Shown here: positions 44,481 to 52,699 of the stretch, one piece after another
Numbering within the stretch: the first letter of the stretch is position 1
Layout: each line of letters opens with the position of its first letter
From: Kiloniella majae
GTDB lineage: Bacteria; Pseudomonadota; Alphaproteobacteria; Kiloniellales; Kiloniellaceae
Direction: 5' to 3'
Assembly (NCBI RefSeq): GCF_002118315.1
Contig: NZ_MTSZ01000001.1
Span: 682,001 to 746,000 of the forward strand
Length of the DNA: 64,000 nt
Program-made: the position numbers and the translations under genes
The notes under the pieces: model-generated
Told to the model about the DNA's origin: nothing
The model's database searches: none
Seen by the model: the letters and a program-made list of their open reading frames with translations, nothing else

Positions 44481-45140
44481 GTGCTCACTTTTGAGGTCCT
44501 CGCACTCTTTTTTCCACTCTGTATTCTGCTTGCTCTTACCCCGGGGCCAGATAATATCTTTGTGCTGACACAATCAGCACTGAACGGAAAAATGGCTGGT
44601 ATTCTTGTTGTATTGGGCCTTTGTACGGGTGTACTGGTTCATACCACGGCTGTTGCCTTGGGCGTAGCGGCTATCTTCAAGGCATCCCCCACCGCATTCA
44701 ATGTCCTGAAAATCATTGGCGCACTTTATCTGCTCTATCTGGCATGGGGCGCGTTACGAGCTAAAGCTGAAGACATTTCGGTCACGAAAGACAACCTTAA
44801 TGGAGAGCAAGACGTAAATCGTGCTCAAAAAATCGGGTACTTCAAGTTATACCGACGTGGCATCATTATGAATGTGACCAACCCAAAAGTATCAATTTTC
44901 TTCCTGTCTTTTTTACCACAATTTGCCGATCCGACACGTGACAGCATGTCATTACAGATGATCCAGCTTGGCGGCTTCTTCATTCTTTCAACGATTTTGA
45001 TTTTTGGGAGTATTGCCTTGCTTGCCGGTGCAATTGGCGGATATCTTCAACGATCATCCAAGGCACAAACCATAATGAATAAAACCGCTGGCGTTGTTTT
45101 CATTGCCCTGGCAATCAAGCTTGCAACGATCCAGCAATAA
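44481..45140 (+). CDS. LysE/RhtB-family amino-acid exporter
   Basis: 219 residues with six hydrophobic helices and the LysE/RhtB motif FPLCILLALTPGPDNIFVLTQS near the start, plus a GLCTGVLVHTTAVALGVAAIF stretch and a NVTNPKVSIFFLSFLPQF loop. It exports amino acids or related small molecules; which one is not shown. The GTG start is chosen because GGAG lies nine bases upstream. It lies upstream of the denitrification regulators in the same direction but has its own promoter. Confidence 0.86.
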   Translation: MLTFEVLALFFPLCILLALTPGPDNIFVLTQSALNGKMAGILVVLGLCTGVLVHTTAVALGVAAIFKASPTAFNVLKIIGALYLLYLAWGALRAKAEDISVTKDNLNGEQDVNRAQKIGYFKLYRRGIIMNVTNPKVSIFFLSFLPQFADPTRDSMSLQMIQLGGFFILSTILIFGSIALLAGAIGGYLQRSSKAQTIMNKTAGVVFIALAIKLATIQQ

Positions 45141-45176
45141 CAAGCCCTCTCTTCAACATCGCTTTTGGGATGGGGC

Positions 45177-45190
45177 TTGATCCAAATCAA
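45177..45190. promoter_or_regulatory. FNR/NNR-type box TTGATCCAAATCAA
   Basis: Perfect FNR-type dyad TTGAT-N4-ATCAA, centred about 117 bases upstream of the Crp/Fnr gene start at 45301. It is the expected binding site of FNR or of an NO-sensing Dnr/NnrR regulator, such as the neighbouring Crp/Fnr proteins themselves. Confidence 0.8.
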
Positions 45191-45300
45191 GTTCTCATCG
45201 ACCGGAATCAGCTAAGCTCTTTCAAAATCAGTGCTCAATGATGCCCTGTACCCAATTATGTCCGGTGCCAGAATATATCCGGAAAAGGAGAGTAATCGGC

Positions 45301-45995
45301 ATGTCGCAACATACGCATACATCCAGGGAGAATCACTTTCATTCTCCTTTCCTTGAGCTGACCGCAGAAAAAAAAAAGTTCTCTTACCGCTTAGTCGTAT
45401 AGAAACCTTTCCTGCGGGGACAACTATTGTCAAATTCGGTGAAAAAGCCGAAAATTTTTATGTTCTCGAAGACGGATATGTCCGTCTTTTATTAAACTCT
45501 ACCTGTGGCGATAAAAAATCTACCATTGATGTTCTCGGACCCGGTAGCGCTTTTGGTGAAGAATCAATCACCACTTCAACCCTCAACAACTTCACCTGTG
45601 TTGCTTTGAATGACGTTGAAACAAGGGTCATCCCCGGGGATGTCCTGCGGCGAATTCTACTTGAAGATCCTGCCTTGCTCTTCCGCATGATGGGCAGTAT
45701 TTCTCTCAACATGCATTCTCTGATGACCCAAATCGCCGACCTGAAAATGCGATCCACTGCAGAACGCCTTAGCATGTTTTTAATAGAACTTTCAGATAAG
45801 GATGAAGGGGGCGATACTATTACCCTGCCCTATGACAAACGCATCATTGCAGACAAACTCGGTATGTCGCCTGAGACCTTATCCCGTACCTTTGCCAAAC
45901 TGAAAAAAATCGGCGTAAATACACAACCCGGCAACAAAGTTGTTATAACAAACATCGAAGAGCTTGCAGATTACTGTGGCTATTCATTTACCTAA
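45301..45995 (+). CDS. Crp/Fnr-family regulator, interrupted by a -1 frameshift at a run of ten A
   Basis: Read with a -1 shift this encodes a 231-residue Crp/Fnr protein: effector domain (SPFLELTAEKKKVLLPLSRIE-type start, GEKAENFYVLEDGYVRL, GSAFGEES) and C-terminal winged helix (DKRIIADKLGMSPETLSRTFAKLKK). In the DNA, ATG 45301 opens frame 1, which stops at 45400. The rest is in the -1 frame and runs to 45995. The switch falls at A10 (45368-45377), which contains the heptamer A AAA AAG (45372-45378) in the zero frame. Ribosomal or polymerase slippage, phase variation, or a sequence error could explain it. No FNR-type Cys cluster; it resembles Dnr/NnrR-like members. AAGGAG precedes the ATG. 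Confidence 0.75.
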
Positions 45996-46041
45996 AAATA
46001 ACCGTTGCCTTAAAACACTGTAAAAGGTCGAGGCTCATAAC

Positions 46042-46773
46042 ATGAAACATTTTACAATCGGGGATAGCGAGCTTCAAACCCTGAGCAATGTCGCAATTTT
46101 CTCTCAACTTTCACCAGAGCTTTTGCAGGGGCTTTTTGAAAATACTCCCGGAACCTTCTATGAAAACCAGACCGATCTTTTTATGGCGGGTGATGACGCA
46201 GACGACTTTTACATTCTCTTGTCTGGCGAAGTGCACCTGACAATTCTAACTGCCGACGGTGCTCAAAGCCTTGTCCGTATTGTTGAACCTGGCGAAAGCT
46301 TTGCCGAAGCAGCCATGCTTGGGCTAGGAGAGTTTCCGATTAACGCCACAGCGATGCCAAAATCACGCATTGTCAAAGTTTCAAAACCCGTATTTGAAAA
46401 GAAAATATTGAGTGATCCAGAAGCATCTCTTCATCTGTTGAGTGCCCTTATTAAACGTCAGCAATTTTTAATCAGTGAGATCAAAATATTAAAAAGTCTA
46501 TCCCCCTGTCAGCGGGTCGCATCCAAGTTACTTTCCCTTTACGAAAGTAATAAGTGGAAAGGATCGGGAAACCTTCCCCGGTGCAAACAAACCATGGCCA
46601 GTAATATCGGCATTGATCCTGCCAGCTTTTCACGGGTTTTACGTCGACTTGAAGATGCCGGGATCGTTTGCGAAGGACAGGAAGTCATCATCACAGACCC
46701 GGAAAAACTGCGTCTCTACTGTGCCGGATTTGGTTATGTTTTTGACGATAACAAGCTCTTGATGTCGGCTTAA
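46042..46773 (+). CDS. Crp/Fnr-family regulator, Dnr/NnrR-like
   Basis: 243 intact residues: effector-binding domain (about 15-145, FYENQTDLFMAGDDADDFYILLSGEVHLTIL, GESFAEAAML), dimer helix, and a C-terminal HTH (CKQTMASNIGIDPASFSRVLRRLEDAGIV). There is no N-terminal Cys cluster, so it is not an oxygen-sensing FNR. The position beside nirK-nirV and norCBQD suggests an NO-type sensor, as Dnr/NnrR proteins are in other denitrifiers. It starts 46 bases after the frameshifted Crp/Fnr gene on the same strand. Confidence 0.86.
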   Translation: MKHFTIGDSELQTLSNVAIFSQLSPELLQGLFENTPGTFYENQTDLFMAGDDADDFYILLSGEVHLTILTADGAQSLVRIVEPGESFAEAAMLGLGEFPINATAMPKSRIVKVSKPVFEKKILSDPEASLHLLSALIKRQQFLISEIKILKSLSPCQRVASKLLSLYESNKWKGSGNLPRCKQTMASNIGIDPASFSRVLRRLEDAGIVCEGQEVIITDPEKLRLYCAGFGYVFDDNKLLMSA

Positions 46774-46808
46774 ATTCAGAACACATCACACGACAGGATA
46801 GATCTGCT

Positions 46809-47357
46809 ATGAACAACGAGACAACTTCCAAAGACGGTGGTGCAAACCTTCATTATCTTAGGGTTGAGGATATAATAGCAGAAGGTCATATTCCTGTTGA
46901 TGTCGTCACCGATACTCTCTTCAACTCAACGGACGAGACAGAGGTCATGCTGCAGTCAAATTTTGATCCTATCCCTTTGCGGATGAAACTTACCAAAATG
47001 GGATGTATCATTTATCGCCAAGACACTCCAGAAGGATGGCTTTTTCATATATACCGGGATCAAACGCAACTGAAGAAAGAAAAAGATACAGCCAAAGCGG
47101 TTTTTAGTTTCGACGATGATATCATCACGATTGACGTTCGCGCCTTTACCCATCCCAATGATTTTCTCGAAGTGTTGCGTTTTATGGATACGTCACTTGA
47201 TGCCAATTGTTTCGGGCTAAAGATAAGGCGTTTATCGAATAAGTTTAGAGACATCCTGTCAGAGCGCCGATGGATCTGTATATCAGACACAAAGGTCAAC
47301 GATAGCAACGAAGATGATATGGGTGAGTATCGGTTTTTGATTCTTGAAAAAGAGTGA
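46809..47357 (+). CDS. DUF2249-like protein linked to denitrification genes
   Basis: 182 residues. The N-terminal part (LRVEDIIAEGHIPVDVVTDTLFNS, then NFDPIPLRMKLTKMGCIIYRQDTPEGWLFHIYR) resembles the DUF2249 pattern, where an FxPxPL step is followed by a short sheet. DUF2249 proteins often accompany denitrification and nitric-oxide genes. The C-terminal half (about 95-182) is not recognised. It follows the intact Crp/Fnr gene by 35 bases and is probably cotranscribed. Function unknown. Confidence 0.62.
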   Translation: MNNETTSKDGGANLHYLRVEDIIAEGHIPVDVVTDTLFNSTDETEVMLQSNFDPIPLRMKLTKMGCIIYRQDTPEGWLFHIYRDQTQLKKEKDTAKAVFSFDDDIITIDVRAFTHPNDFLEVLRFMDTSLDANCFGLKIRRLSNKFRDILSERRWICISDTKVNDSNEDDMGEYRFLILEKE

Positions 47358-47395
47358 CATGTCAGAAGAAGCTTTCCGACACATCTTTTGCACTA

Positions 47396-48190
47396 TTAGG
47401 CTTTCTCTTCCATTACAAGGCGAAAACCCACATTATTTGGCGGAGACCCAACAGAACATCCACCTATTTTTGGATCTCTGATCAACTCGGACTGATAGGA
47501 TCGATGCTCTCCCTGCATAATCCGCACACCGCCACAGGCTTCACTACGTTCTTTTGACGTTGTCAGATCGCTGTAATTTGTACTCCAACAAGTTTGTGTC
47601 CATTCCCAAACATTCCCTTGCAGATCAACCAACCCATATTGATTTGTACCATATCCGCCAACAATCTTGGTCTTGCTGGATTTTGGACGATTACTAAAGG
47701 TAACGTAATCTGCCGCCCAAGCCAGCCGGGGATCATCGAAAAGCTTTTCAGGCGGGCTGATGACATCGCGAGAAAAATAATTCCATTCTGATTCCAGCGG
47801 TAAACGAAAAATCTGTCCAGTTTTCAAGGAAATCCAGCGGACAAATTCTTCCGTATCAAAATAACTAACTTTTGTTACTGGATGCTGAAGGGTTTCATTG
47901 TCACGCATCTTCGGCTGGTAACTACAGCCTCCATCATCGTAACAGGCTTGCCAATGCCCAATTGTTACCTCTGAATAGGTCACAAAAATCGTCTTGCGAT
48001 TTGTATAACTTGACGTGGCGGTTGGTTCTAAATCTACCTTGACCAATCTGGGGTGATACGCGGGATTTTCAGCCATCACAGCATCCAATCTGGTCTTTTC
48101 TTCGGTATGCTCTTTCAAAACAAAAGCACCGCCACTCACGACAAGACCAAGAAACAAAGTTACAAAGATATGTTTGCTATTCATCGCCAT
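47396..48190 (-). CDS. nirV: NirV-like SUMF1/formylglycine-generating-enzyme-family protein
   Basis: 264 residues: N-terminal hydrophobic anchor or signal (about 7-24), then the FGE-sulfatase fold with YSEVTIGHWQACYDDGGC, HPVTKVSYFDTEEFVRWI, RLPLESEWNYFSRD, GLVDLQGNVWEWTQTCW and NNVGFRLVM. The link to nirK on the same strand, 64 bases downstream, is that of NirV, a protein of uncertain role in copper nitrite reductase clusters. Residues for Cys/copper chemistry of true FGE are not evident, so sulfatase maturation is unlikely. Confidence 0.8.
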   Translation of the reverse strand: MAMNSKHIFVTLFLGLVVSGGAFVLKEHTEEKTRLDAVMAENPAYHPRLVKVDLEPTATSSYTNRKTIFVTYSEVTIGHWQACYDDGGCSYQPKMRDNETLQHPVTKVSYFDTEEFVRWISLKTGQIFRLPLESEWNYFSRDVISPPEKLFDDPRLAWAADYVTFSNRPKSSKTKIVGGYGTNQYGLVDLQGNVWEWTQTCWSTNYSDLTTSKERSEACGGVRIMQGEHRSYQSELIRDPKIGGCSVGSPPNNVGFRLVMEEKA

Positions 48191-48254
48191 ATCACCCCAA
48201 ATAGATCTGGGTAAATCAGAACCAAGCCACCTCTGGCTTATGACTTACGTTAAC

Positions 48255-49460
48255 TTAACTCTCATCACCTTTCTTAATCTGCTTCATGAGATCATCATCC
48301 CATTCCCCTTCGACAACCATATGAGCAACAGCCCCTAACTCAGTTGCCTCGATCAGATTATGATTTACATAGGCATAGACGCCTGGTTGCAAAAATTCAT
48401 AATGGAAAACACCAGCTGATCCGCCACGGATAATCGCGGTTTCGTGTCCCCGACCAGCAATGTCATCAAAAGATCCCGCTTCCCAGGAATAGTTCCAGTG
48501 ACCGCCAATAAGATGTGGACGACAATCTCTGTTCGCTTGGGAATGGATAAAGAGAACTTTTTCACCCACCTTGGCTTTCATGGCACCATCGCCGGTTAAG
48601 GCACCGACTTTACCATTGAAAACTTCGTGTGTCGGGATCAGGCCACGGGCAAGGTCCATAACTTCAGAGAAATCTTCGCCCGCTTCGGTGAACTTCATGT
48701 ATTCGCCGTTTTCATCTTTTGGCACATAGAAATCCTGTTCCCCGATGTAGTACATTTTATCGTAAGTAATGGCTTTACCACGACCATCAGTAAGTCCATC
48801 ACGAGGCAGAACAACAACGGCACCATTCATGCCTTTGATCACATGGTAAGGAATCATGGATCCGCCCGGCGCACAGTGATAAACAAAAGCACCTGGCTTT
48901 GTTGCTTTCCAACGCATAATAGCTGTCTCACCCGGCAGAACATGAGTCAGTCCACCGCCGCCCAAGGCACCAGTTGCAGAGTGGAAATCAACATTGTGTT
49001 CCATTCCGTTGCTTTCCGGGTTTTCCAGTGTAACTTCTACATAATCCCCTTCGTGAACAACGATCAAAGGCCCGGGAACACTACCGTGGAAGGTCAAGGC
49101 AATTGTTTCAGCCTCATCGTCGATCTGCCATGGCTTTTCTTCAATCGTGATCGTGACTTCAACAACCTTAGGGCCACCTTTGGCAACGTGATCGTGTTCT
49201 GGGGCAAAAGGTGGTGCAACCAGCTTCTGCTTAACACGAGGCAGCTTGGCAATCTCTGCTTCACTAAGGGATGGTTTTGACTTTATCTCGGCACTTGCAA
49301 TCTGATCATACCCTGACTCTGTATTGGCCGGAGTACCTGTATTTGCTGCTCCGGCAGTGCCTGCCATTGTCATAGCACCCAAGGCAGCCCCTGTTGATGC
49401 GAGTGTCGTTCCGCGCAAGAAGCTGCGACGATCCATTGTTTTGTCGTTATTGTGTTCCAT
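48255..49460 (-). CDS. nirK: Copper-containing nitrite reductase (NO-forming)
   Basis: 401 residues with a Tat signal ([13 protein letters not shown]). All ligands are visible: EHNVDFH (type-1 His, catalytic Asp and type-2 His), [13 protein letters not shown] (type-2 His, type-1 Cys and His) followed by the Met in IKGM, and RPHLIGGH (type-2 His), plus the catalytic THEVFNG His. The loop after the Cys has one residue more than the Alcaligenes-type enzyme. NirK reduces nitrite to nitric oxide in the periplasm, taking electrons from cytochrome c or azurin. It is divergent from norC, with NNR-type boxes between. nirV follows. Confidence 0.95.
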   Translation of the reverse strand: MEHNNDKTMDRRSFLRGTTLASTGAALGAMTMAGTAGAANTGTPANTESGYDQIASAEIKSKPSLSEAEIAKLPRVKQKLVAPPFAPEHDHVAKGGPKVVEVTITIEEKPWQIDDEAETIALTFHGSVPGPLIVVHEGDYVEVTLENPESNGMEHNVDFHSATGALGGGGLTHVLPGETAIMRWKATKPGAFVYHCAPGGSMIPYHVIKGMNGAVVVLPRDGLTDGRGKAITYDKMYYIGEQDFYVPKDENGEYMKFTEAGEDFSEVMDLARGLIPTHEVFNGKVGALTGDGAMKAKVGEKVLFIHSQANRDCRPHLIGGHWNYSWEAGSFDDIAGRGHETAIIRGGSAGVFHYEFLQPGVYAYVNHNLIEATELGAVAHMVVEGEWDDDLMKQIKKGDES

Positions 49461-49602
49461 AATCTTGCTCCTAGATAAGGTTCCAATCTCTGTCGGAACT
49501 CTTGTGACCCCTTGGGTTTACAGGAAGGGATAGGCCTCTGATCGCGAGCCGTCCTAATATCAACTCACGCCTAAGGAGTAATTCAAATTTCCTATCAGTG
49601 AT

Positions 49603-49616
49603 TTGACTTTGAGCAA
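49603..49616. promoter_or_regulatory. Imperfect FNR/NNR-type box for nirK
   Basis: TTGAC-N4-AGCAA, four of five positions symmetric, centred about 150 bases upstream of the nirK start. The position and form suit an NnrR/Dnr-type site. Confidence 0.55.
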
Positions 49617-49806
49617 GTAGGGCAACCACACTTAATTTTCTTAAGGAGAAGAGACTCTAAATATCTGTTTTTAAATAAATAAAATTACCTTGGCACATTT
49701 TGTCGCACTGTTCGGTTTTCTTTAAAAACAGTCAAATCACGGGCACTTTGGCATTAAACAATTCCTCGCAAGGAAAACATACAAATAAAGCCCATCCTCT
49801 CCTGAC

Positions 49807-49820
49807 TTGACCATCGTCAA
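49807..49820. promoter_or_regulatory. Symmetric NNR-type box for norCB
   Basis: TTGAC-CATC-GTCAA is fully symmetric and lies about 110 bases upstream of norC. It has the shape of Dnr/NnrR (NO-responsive) operators that drive nor genes in other denitrifiers. Confidence 0.75.
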
Positions 49821-49922
49821 ATATAAAGATGTGGCGTGGATGTATCTATAAAGACAGGTGGAGAGACTGACGACATACCGTCGTGGTCTTTCGCATCCGT
49901 CTAGCAAGTTGGGAGATCCATT

Positions 49923-50378
49923 ATGAATGAGCGCTTATCAATCAGCGCCGCCCGGAACATCTTCTACGGAGGGACTATCTTCTTTGCCGTGATCTTTATT
50001 GGTCTCGTCATTGATTCTGTTTACTACGCAACTGATCCTGAAACATCAAATGCGGAAGAAATCAACGAACAAGTCGCCCTTGGTAAAGAAGTATGGGAAC
50101 GGCATTCCTGTATTAACTGTCACAGCCTTCTTGGTGAAGGCGCTTATTTTGCACCGGAACTCGGGAACGTCTGGGTGCGTCGCGGGGGCGCGGAAGATCC
50201 GGAAGGTGCTGCCGATTACATCAAGGAATGGATGAAGTCGCAGCCAACCGGTATCGAAGGCCGTCGTCAGATGCCAAACTTTGACCTCAGTGAAGAAGAA
50301 TTGGACGCCCTTGTCGAATTCTTCAAGTGGACCAATGGGATAGATACCCAGGGTTGGCCACCAAACGATGAAGGATGA
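49923..50378 (+). CDS. norC: Nitric oxide reductase subunit C (cytochrome c)
   Basis: 151 residues: one membrane anchor (about 14-32), then a periplasmic monohaem cytochrome c with CINCH (Cys63, Cys66, His67) and Met117 (RRQMPNF) as the probable sixth ligand. NorC passes electrons to NorB. Its stop overlaps the norB start by four bases, typical of norCB operons. It is driven by the NNR-type box at 49807-49820. Confidence 0.94.
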   Translation: MNERLSISAARNIFYGGTIFFAVIFIGLVIDSVYYATDPETSNAEEINEQVALGKEVWERHSCINCHSLLGEGAYFAPELGNVWVRRGGAEDPEGAADYIKEWMKSQPTGIEGRRQMPNFDLSEEELDALVEFFKWTNGIDTQGWPPNDEG

Positions 50379-51742
50379 GCCAGGAAAACGATCACATGAA
50401 ATATCAAACTCAACAAGTCGCGCTCTACTACTTTGTCGGTGCGCTCGTCTTATTTCTTTCCCAGGTAACCTTCGGGGCCTTGGCCGGAGCCGTTTATGTG
50501 TGGCCAAATCTTTTGGCGGAAACACTTCCCTTTAACATCATTCGAATGATTCACACTAACAGCCTTATTGTCTGGTTGCTGATGGGATTCATGGGTGCCG
50601 CCTACTATCTGGTTCCCGAAGAAGCAGAAACAGAAATCTACAGTTCCTTTTTGGCAAAGTTGCAATTCTGGCTGTTTCTAGGCGGTGGTGCCGCCGCTAT
50701 CGTAGGCTACATCTTCGGGGTTCACGGCGGCCGTGAATTCCTGGAGCAGCCTCTATGGATCAAAATCGCCATCGTAGGCGTGATGCTGATCTTCCTCTTC
50801 AATCTCAGCATGACCATCCTCAAGGGCAGGAAAACAGCCGTTTCCGTGGTCCTTATTATCGGGTTATGGATGGTTGCCCTTCTCTTCCTTTTTGCCTTTT
50901 ACAACCCCGTCAACCTCGTCCTCGACAAGGTCTTCTGGTGGTTTGTCGTCCATCTCTGGGTTGAAGGTGTTTGGGAACTGATCATGGCATCTATCCTCGC
51001 CTTCTTGATGATCAAGATGACAGGCGTGGACCGTGAGATTGTTGAAAAATGGCTTTATCTGATCGTCAGTCTGGCGCTCTTCACCGGACTACTCGGAACA
51101 GGACACCATTACTACTGGATCGGGACACCCGGTTACTGGCAGTGGATTGGGTCTGTCTTCTCAACACTCGAAGTTGCACCATTCTTTGCCATGGTTATGT
51201 TTACTTTCTACATGGTCTGGAAGGGCGGTCGAAAGCATCCAAACCACGCCGCTATTCTCTGGGCACTTGGTTGTTCCGTGTTTGCCTTTTTTGGTGCCGG
51301 TGTCTGGGGCTTCCTTCATACCCTGGCCAATGTAAATTACTACAGTCACGGTACACAGGTTACAGCCGCCCATGGTCACCTCGCCTTCTATGGCGCCTAT
51401 GTCATGGTCAACCTGGCAATCATTACCTATGCCCTGCCCAAGCTTCTGGGACGTGAACCCTACAACCAGACACTGAATATGTGGGGTTTCTGGATCTGCT
51501 CTTCCGGGGTTGCCTTCATGACCTTTACCCTGACATTTGCAGGGGTCATCCAGTCCCACGTTCAACGTTACCTGGGCGAGGCCTACATGGATGTTCAAGA
51601 TCAGATGATGTTCTTCTATCAGCTGCGTCTTGGTTCTGGTCTGGTTGTTGTTATCGGTGCGTTCATCATTGTGTATTCCCTTCTTGTTCCAGGAAAAGAA
51701 GCACAGCGTGTAAACTCAACGGCTCAACAGCCTGCGGAATAA
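50375..51742 (+). CDS. norB: Nitric oxide reductase subunit B (cytochrome b, catalytic)
   Basis: 455 residues with about 12 transmembrane helices, the length of the cytochrome-c-dependent cNOR type without a quinol-NOR extension. Histidine ligands are in place: MIHTNSLIVW (haem), HLWVEGVWELI (FeB His and catalytic Glu), GHHYYWIG (FeB pair) and AAHGHLAFYG (haem b/b3). NorCB reduces 2 NO to N2O in the inner membrane. It is directly followed by a perfect hairpin and then norQ. Confidence 0.94.
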   Translation: MSQENDHMKYQTQQVALYYFVGALVLFLSQVTFGALAGAVYVWPNLLAETLPFNIIRMIHTNSLIVWLLMGFMGAAYYLVPEEAETEIYSSFLAKLQFWLFLGGGAAAIVGYIFGVHGGREFLEQPLWIKIAIVGVMLIFLFNLSMTILKGRKTAVSVVLIIGLWMVALLFLFAFYNPVNLVLDKVFWWFVVHLWVEGVWELIMASILAFLMIKMTGVDREIVEKWLYLIVSLALFTGLLGTGHHYYWIGTPGYWQWIGSVFSTLEVAPFFAMVMFTFYMVWKGGRKHPNHAAILWALGCSVFAFFGAGVWGFLHTLANVNYYSHGTQVTAAHGHLAFYGAYVMVNLAIITYALPKLLGREPYNQTLNMWGFWICSSGVAFMTFTLTFAGVIQSHVQRYLGEAYMDVQDQMMFFYQLRLGSGLVVVIGAFIIVYSLLVPGKEAQRVNSTAQQPAE

Positions 51743-51765
51743 TTCCTGTAATATCAGGACCGTAT

Positions 51766-51801
51766 AACTATTGGGGTTCGCCCTGCCGAACCCCAATAGT
51801 T
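51766..51801 (+). terminator. Perfect hairpin between norB and norQ (partial terminator or mRNA-stabilising stem)
   Basis: AACTATTGGGGTTCG (51766-51780) and CGAACCCCAATAGTT (51787-51801) pair perfectly over 15 bases around a six-base loop. There is no run of T after it, so it is more likely a 3' stabiliser of norCB mRNA or a weak attenuator than a full terminator. norQ starts 46 bases later. Confidence 0.75.
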
Positions 51802-51847
51802 CCAGTAAAAACTGACAATTTATTCGTTATTTCATTTATAAAAACAG

Positions 51848-52639
51848 GTGTTTGTTATGGCACAGTCACAACCTTATTATGAACCAACAGCAAATGAGTG
51901 CCTCCTTTTTGAACAGGCATTCAAGAACAAACTCCCTCTGTTACTCAAGGGACCAACAGGATGTGGCAAGACACGCTTTGTCAGTCATATGGCTCATCAA
52001 ATCGGTGTACCACTTCACACAGTCTCCTGTCATGACGACCTCTCTGCCTCTGATTTGACCGGACGGTATTTGCTTAAGGGGGGCGATACGGTTTGGACTG
52101 ATGGCCCCTTGACAAAAGCCGTTCGTGAAGGCGGGATCTGTTATCTGGATGAAGTGGTTGAAGCCCGTAAAGACGTCGCTGTTGTTCTCCACCCCCTGAC
52201 TGACGATCGGCGGTTACTGCCACTGGAACGTACGGGCGAAATGTTGGAAGCACCGGATGATTTCATGCTGGTTGTTTCTTACAATCCCGGTTACCAGAAC
52301 ATGATGAAAAGTCTCAAGCCCAGCACGCGACAACGCTTTATCGCAGCCGAGTTTGACTTTCCAGATGCCCAAACCGAAACACGCATTGTTTCAACCGAAA
52401 GCGGCCTTGATCCCGATCGTACAATGGGCCTCGTCAGACTGGCCCGCAAACTTCGGGACATGAAAGGACAAGATCTGGAAGAAGGTGTTTCAACCCGCCT
52501 TTTGGTCTATTGCGCAACACTTATACAGGCGGGACTTGGATATGACGAAGCCATTCGCCACGCCATGATAGAACCTTTAACGGACGAACATGATGTCAAA
52601 CAGGGACTGGAAGAAGTGGTTCGGGTCAGCTTCGGATAA
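51848..52639 (+). CDS. norQ: NorQ-type MoxR AAA+ ATPase
   Basis: 263 residues with Walker A GPTGCGKTR (32-40) and Walker B ICYLDEV (94-100), in the CbbQ/NorQ/MoxR class. NorQ and NorD together insert non-haem iron into NorCB and are needed for activity. A Tyr/Asp-rich N terminus and SYNPGYQNMMKSLKPSTRQRF follow the usual pattern. It is cotranscribed with norD 60 bases on. Confidence 0.92.
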   Translation: MFVMAQSQPYYEPTANECLLFEQAFKNKLPLLLKGPTGCGKTRFVSHMAHQIGVPLHTVSCHDDLSASDLTGRYLLKGGDTVWTDGPLTKAVREGGICYLDEVVEARKDVAVVLHPLTDDRRLLPLERTGEMLEAPDDFMLVVSYNPGYQNMMKSLKPSTRQRFIAAEFDFPDAQTETRIVSTESGLDPDRTMGLVRLARKLRDMKGQDLEEGVSTRLLVYCATLIQAGLGYDEAIRHAMIEPLTDEHDVKQGLEEVVRVSFG

Positions 52640-52699
52640 CCCGATTTTGCCTCCAGTAAACAACCCTAAATATTAAAAGTAAAAGCAGGAAGTCGTGCC

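Larger units (their letters stand above)
49461..49922. other. Regulatory region between nirK and norC
   Basis: This 462-base region separates divergent nirK and norC and has no gene. It contains two FNR/NNR-type boxes, TTGACTTTGAGCAA (49603-49616) for nirK and TTGACCATCGTCAA (49807-49820) for norC, listed separately. The rest is A+T-rich. Confidence 0.75.

Noticed and set aside
44160-44573. 137-codon frame on the minus strand upstream of and overlapping the LysE gene
   Set aside because: No ribosome binding site, odd composition and no recognisable motif; it overlaps the start of a clear exporter gene.
48627-49280. 217-codon frame on the plus strand inside nirK
   Set aside because: It is antisense to a gene with every copper ligand in place, and its translation is rich in Cys, Phe and His with no start signal.
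49681-49720. Sigma-54 type promoter TTGGCAC...GTCGCA near norC
   Set aside because: The spacing between GG and GC is one base too long, and the symmetric NNR box better explains norC control.
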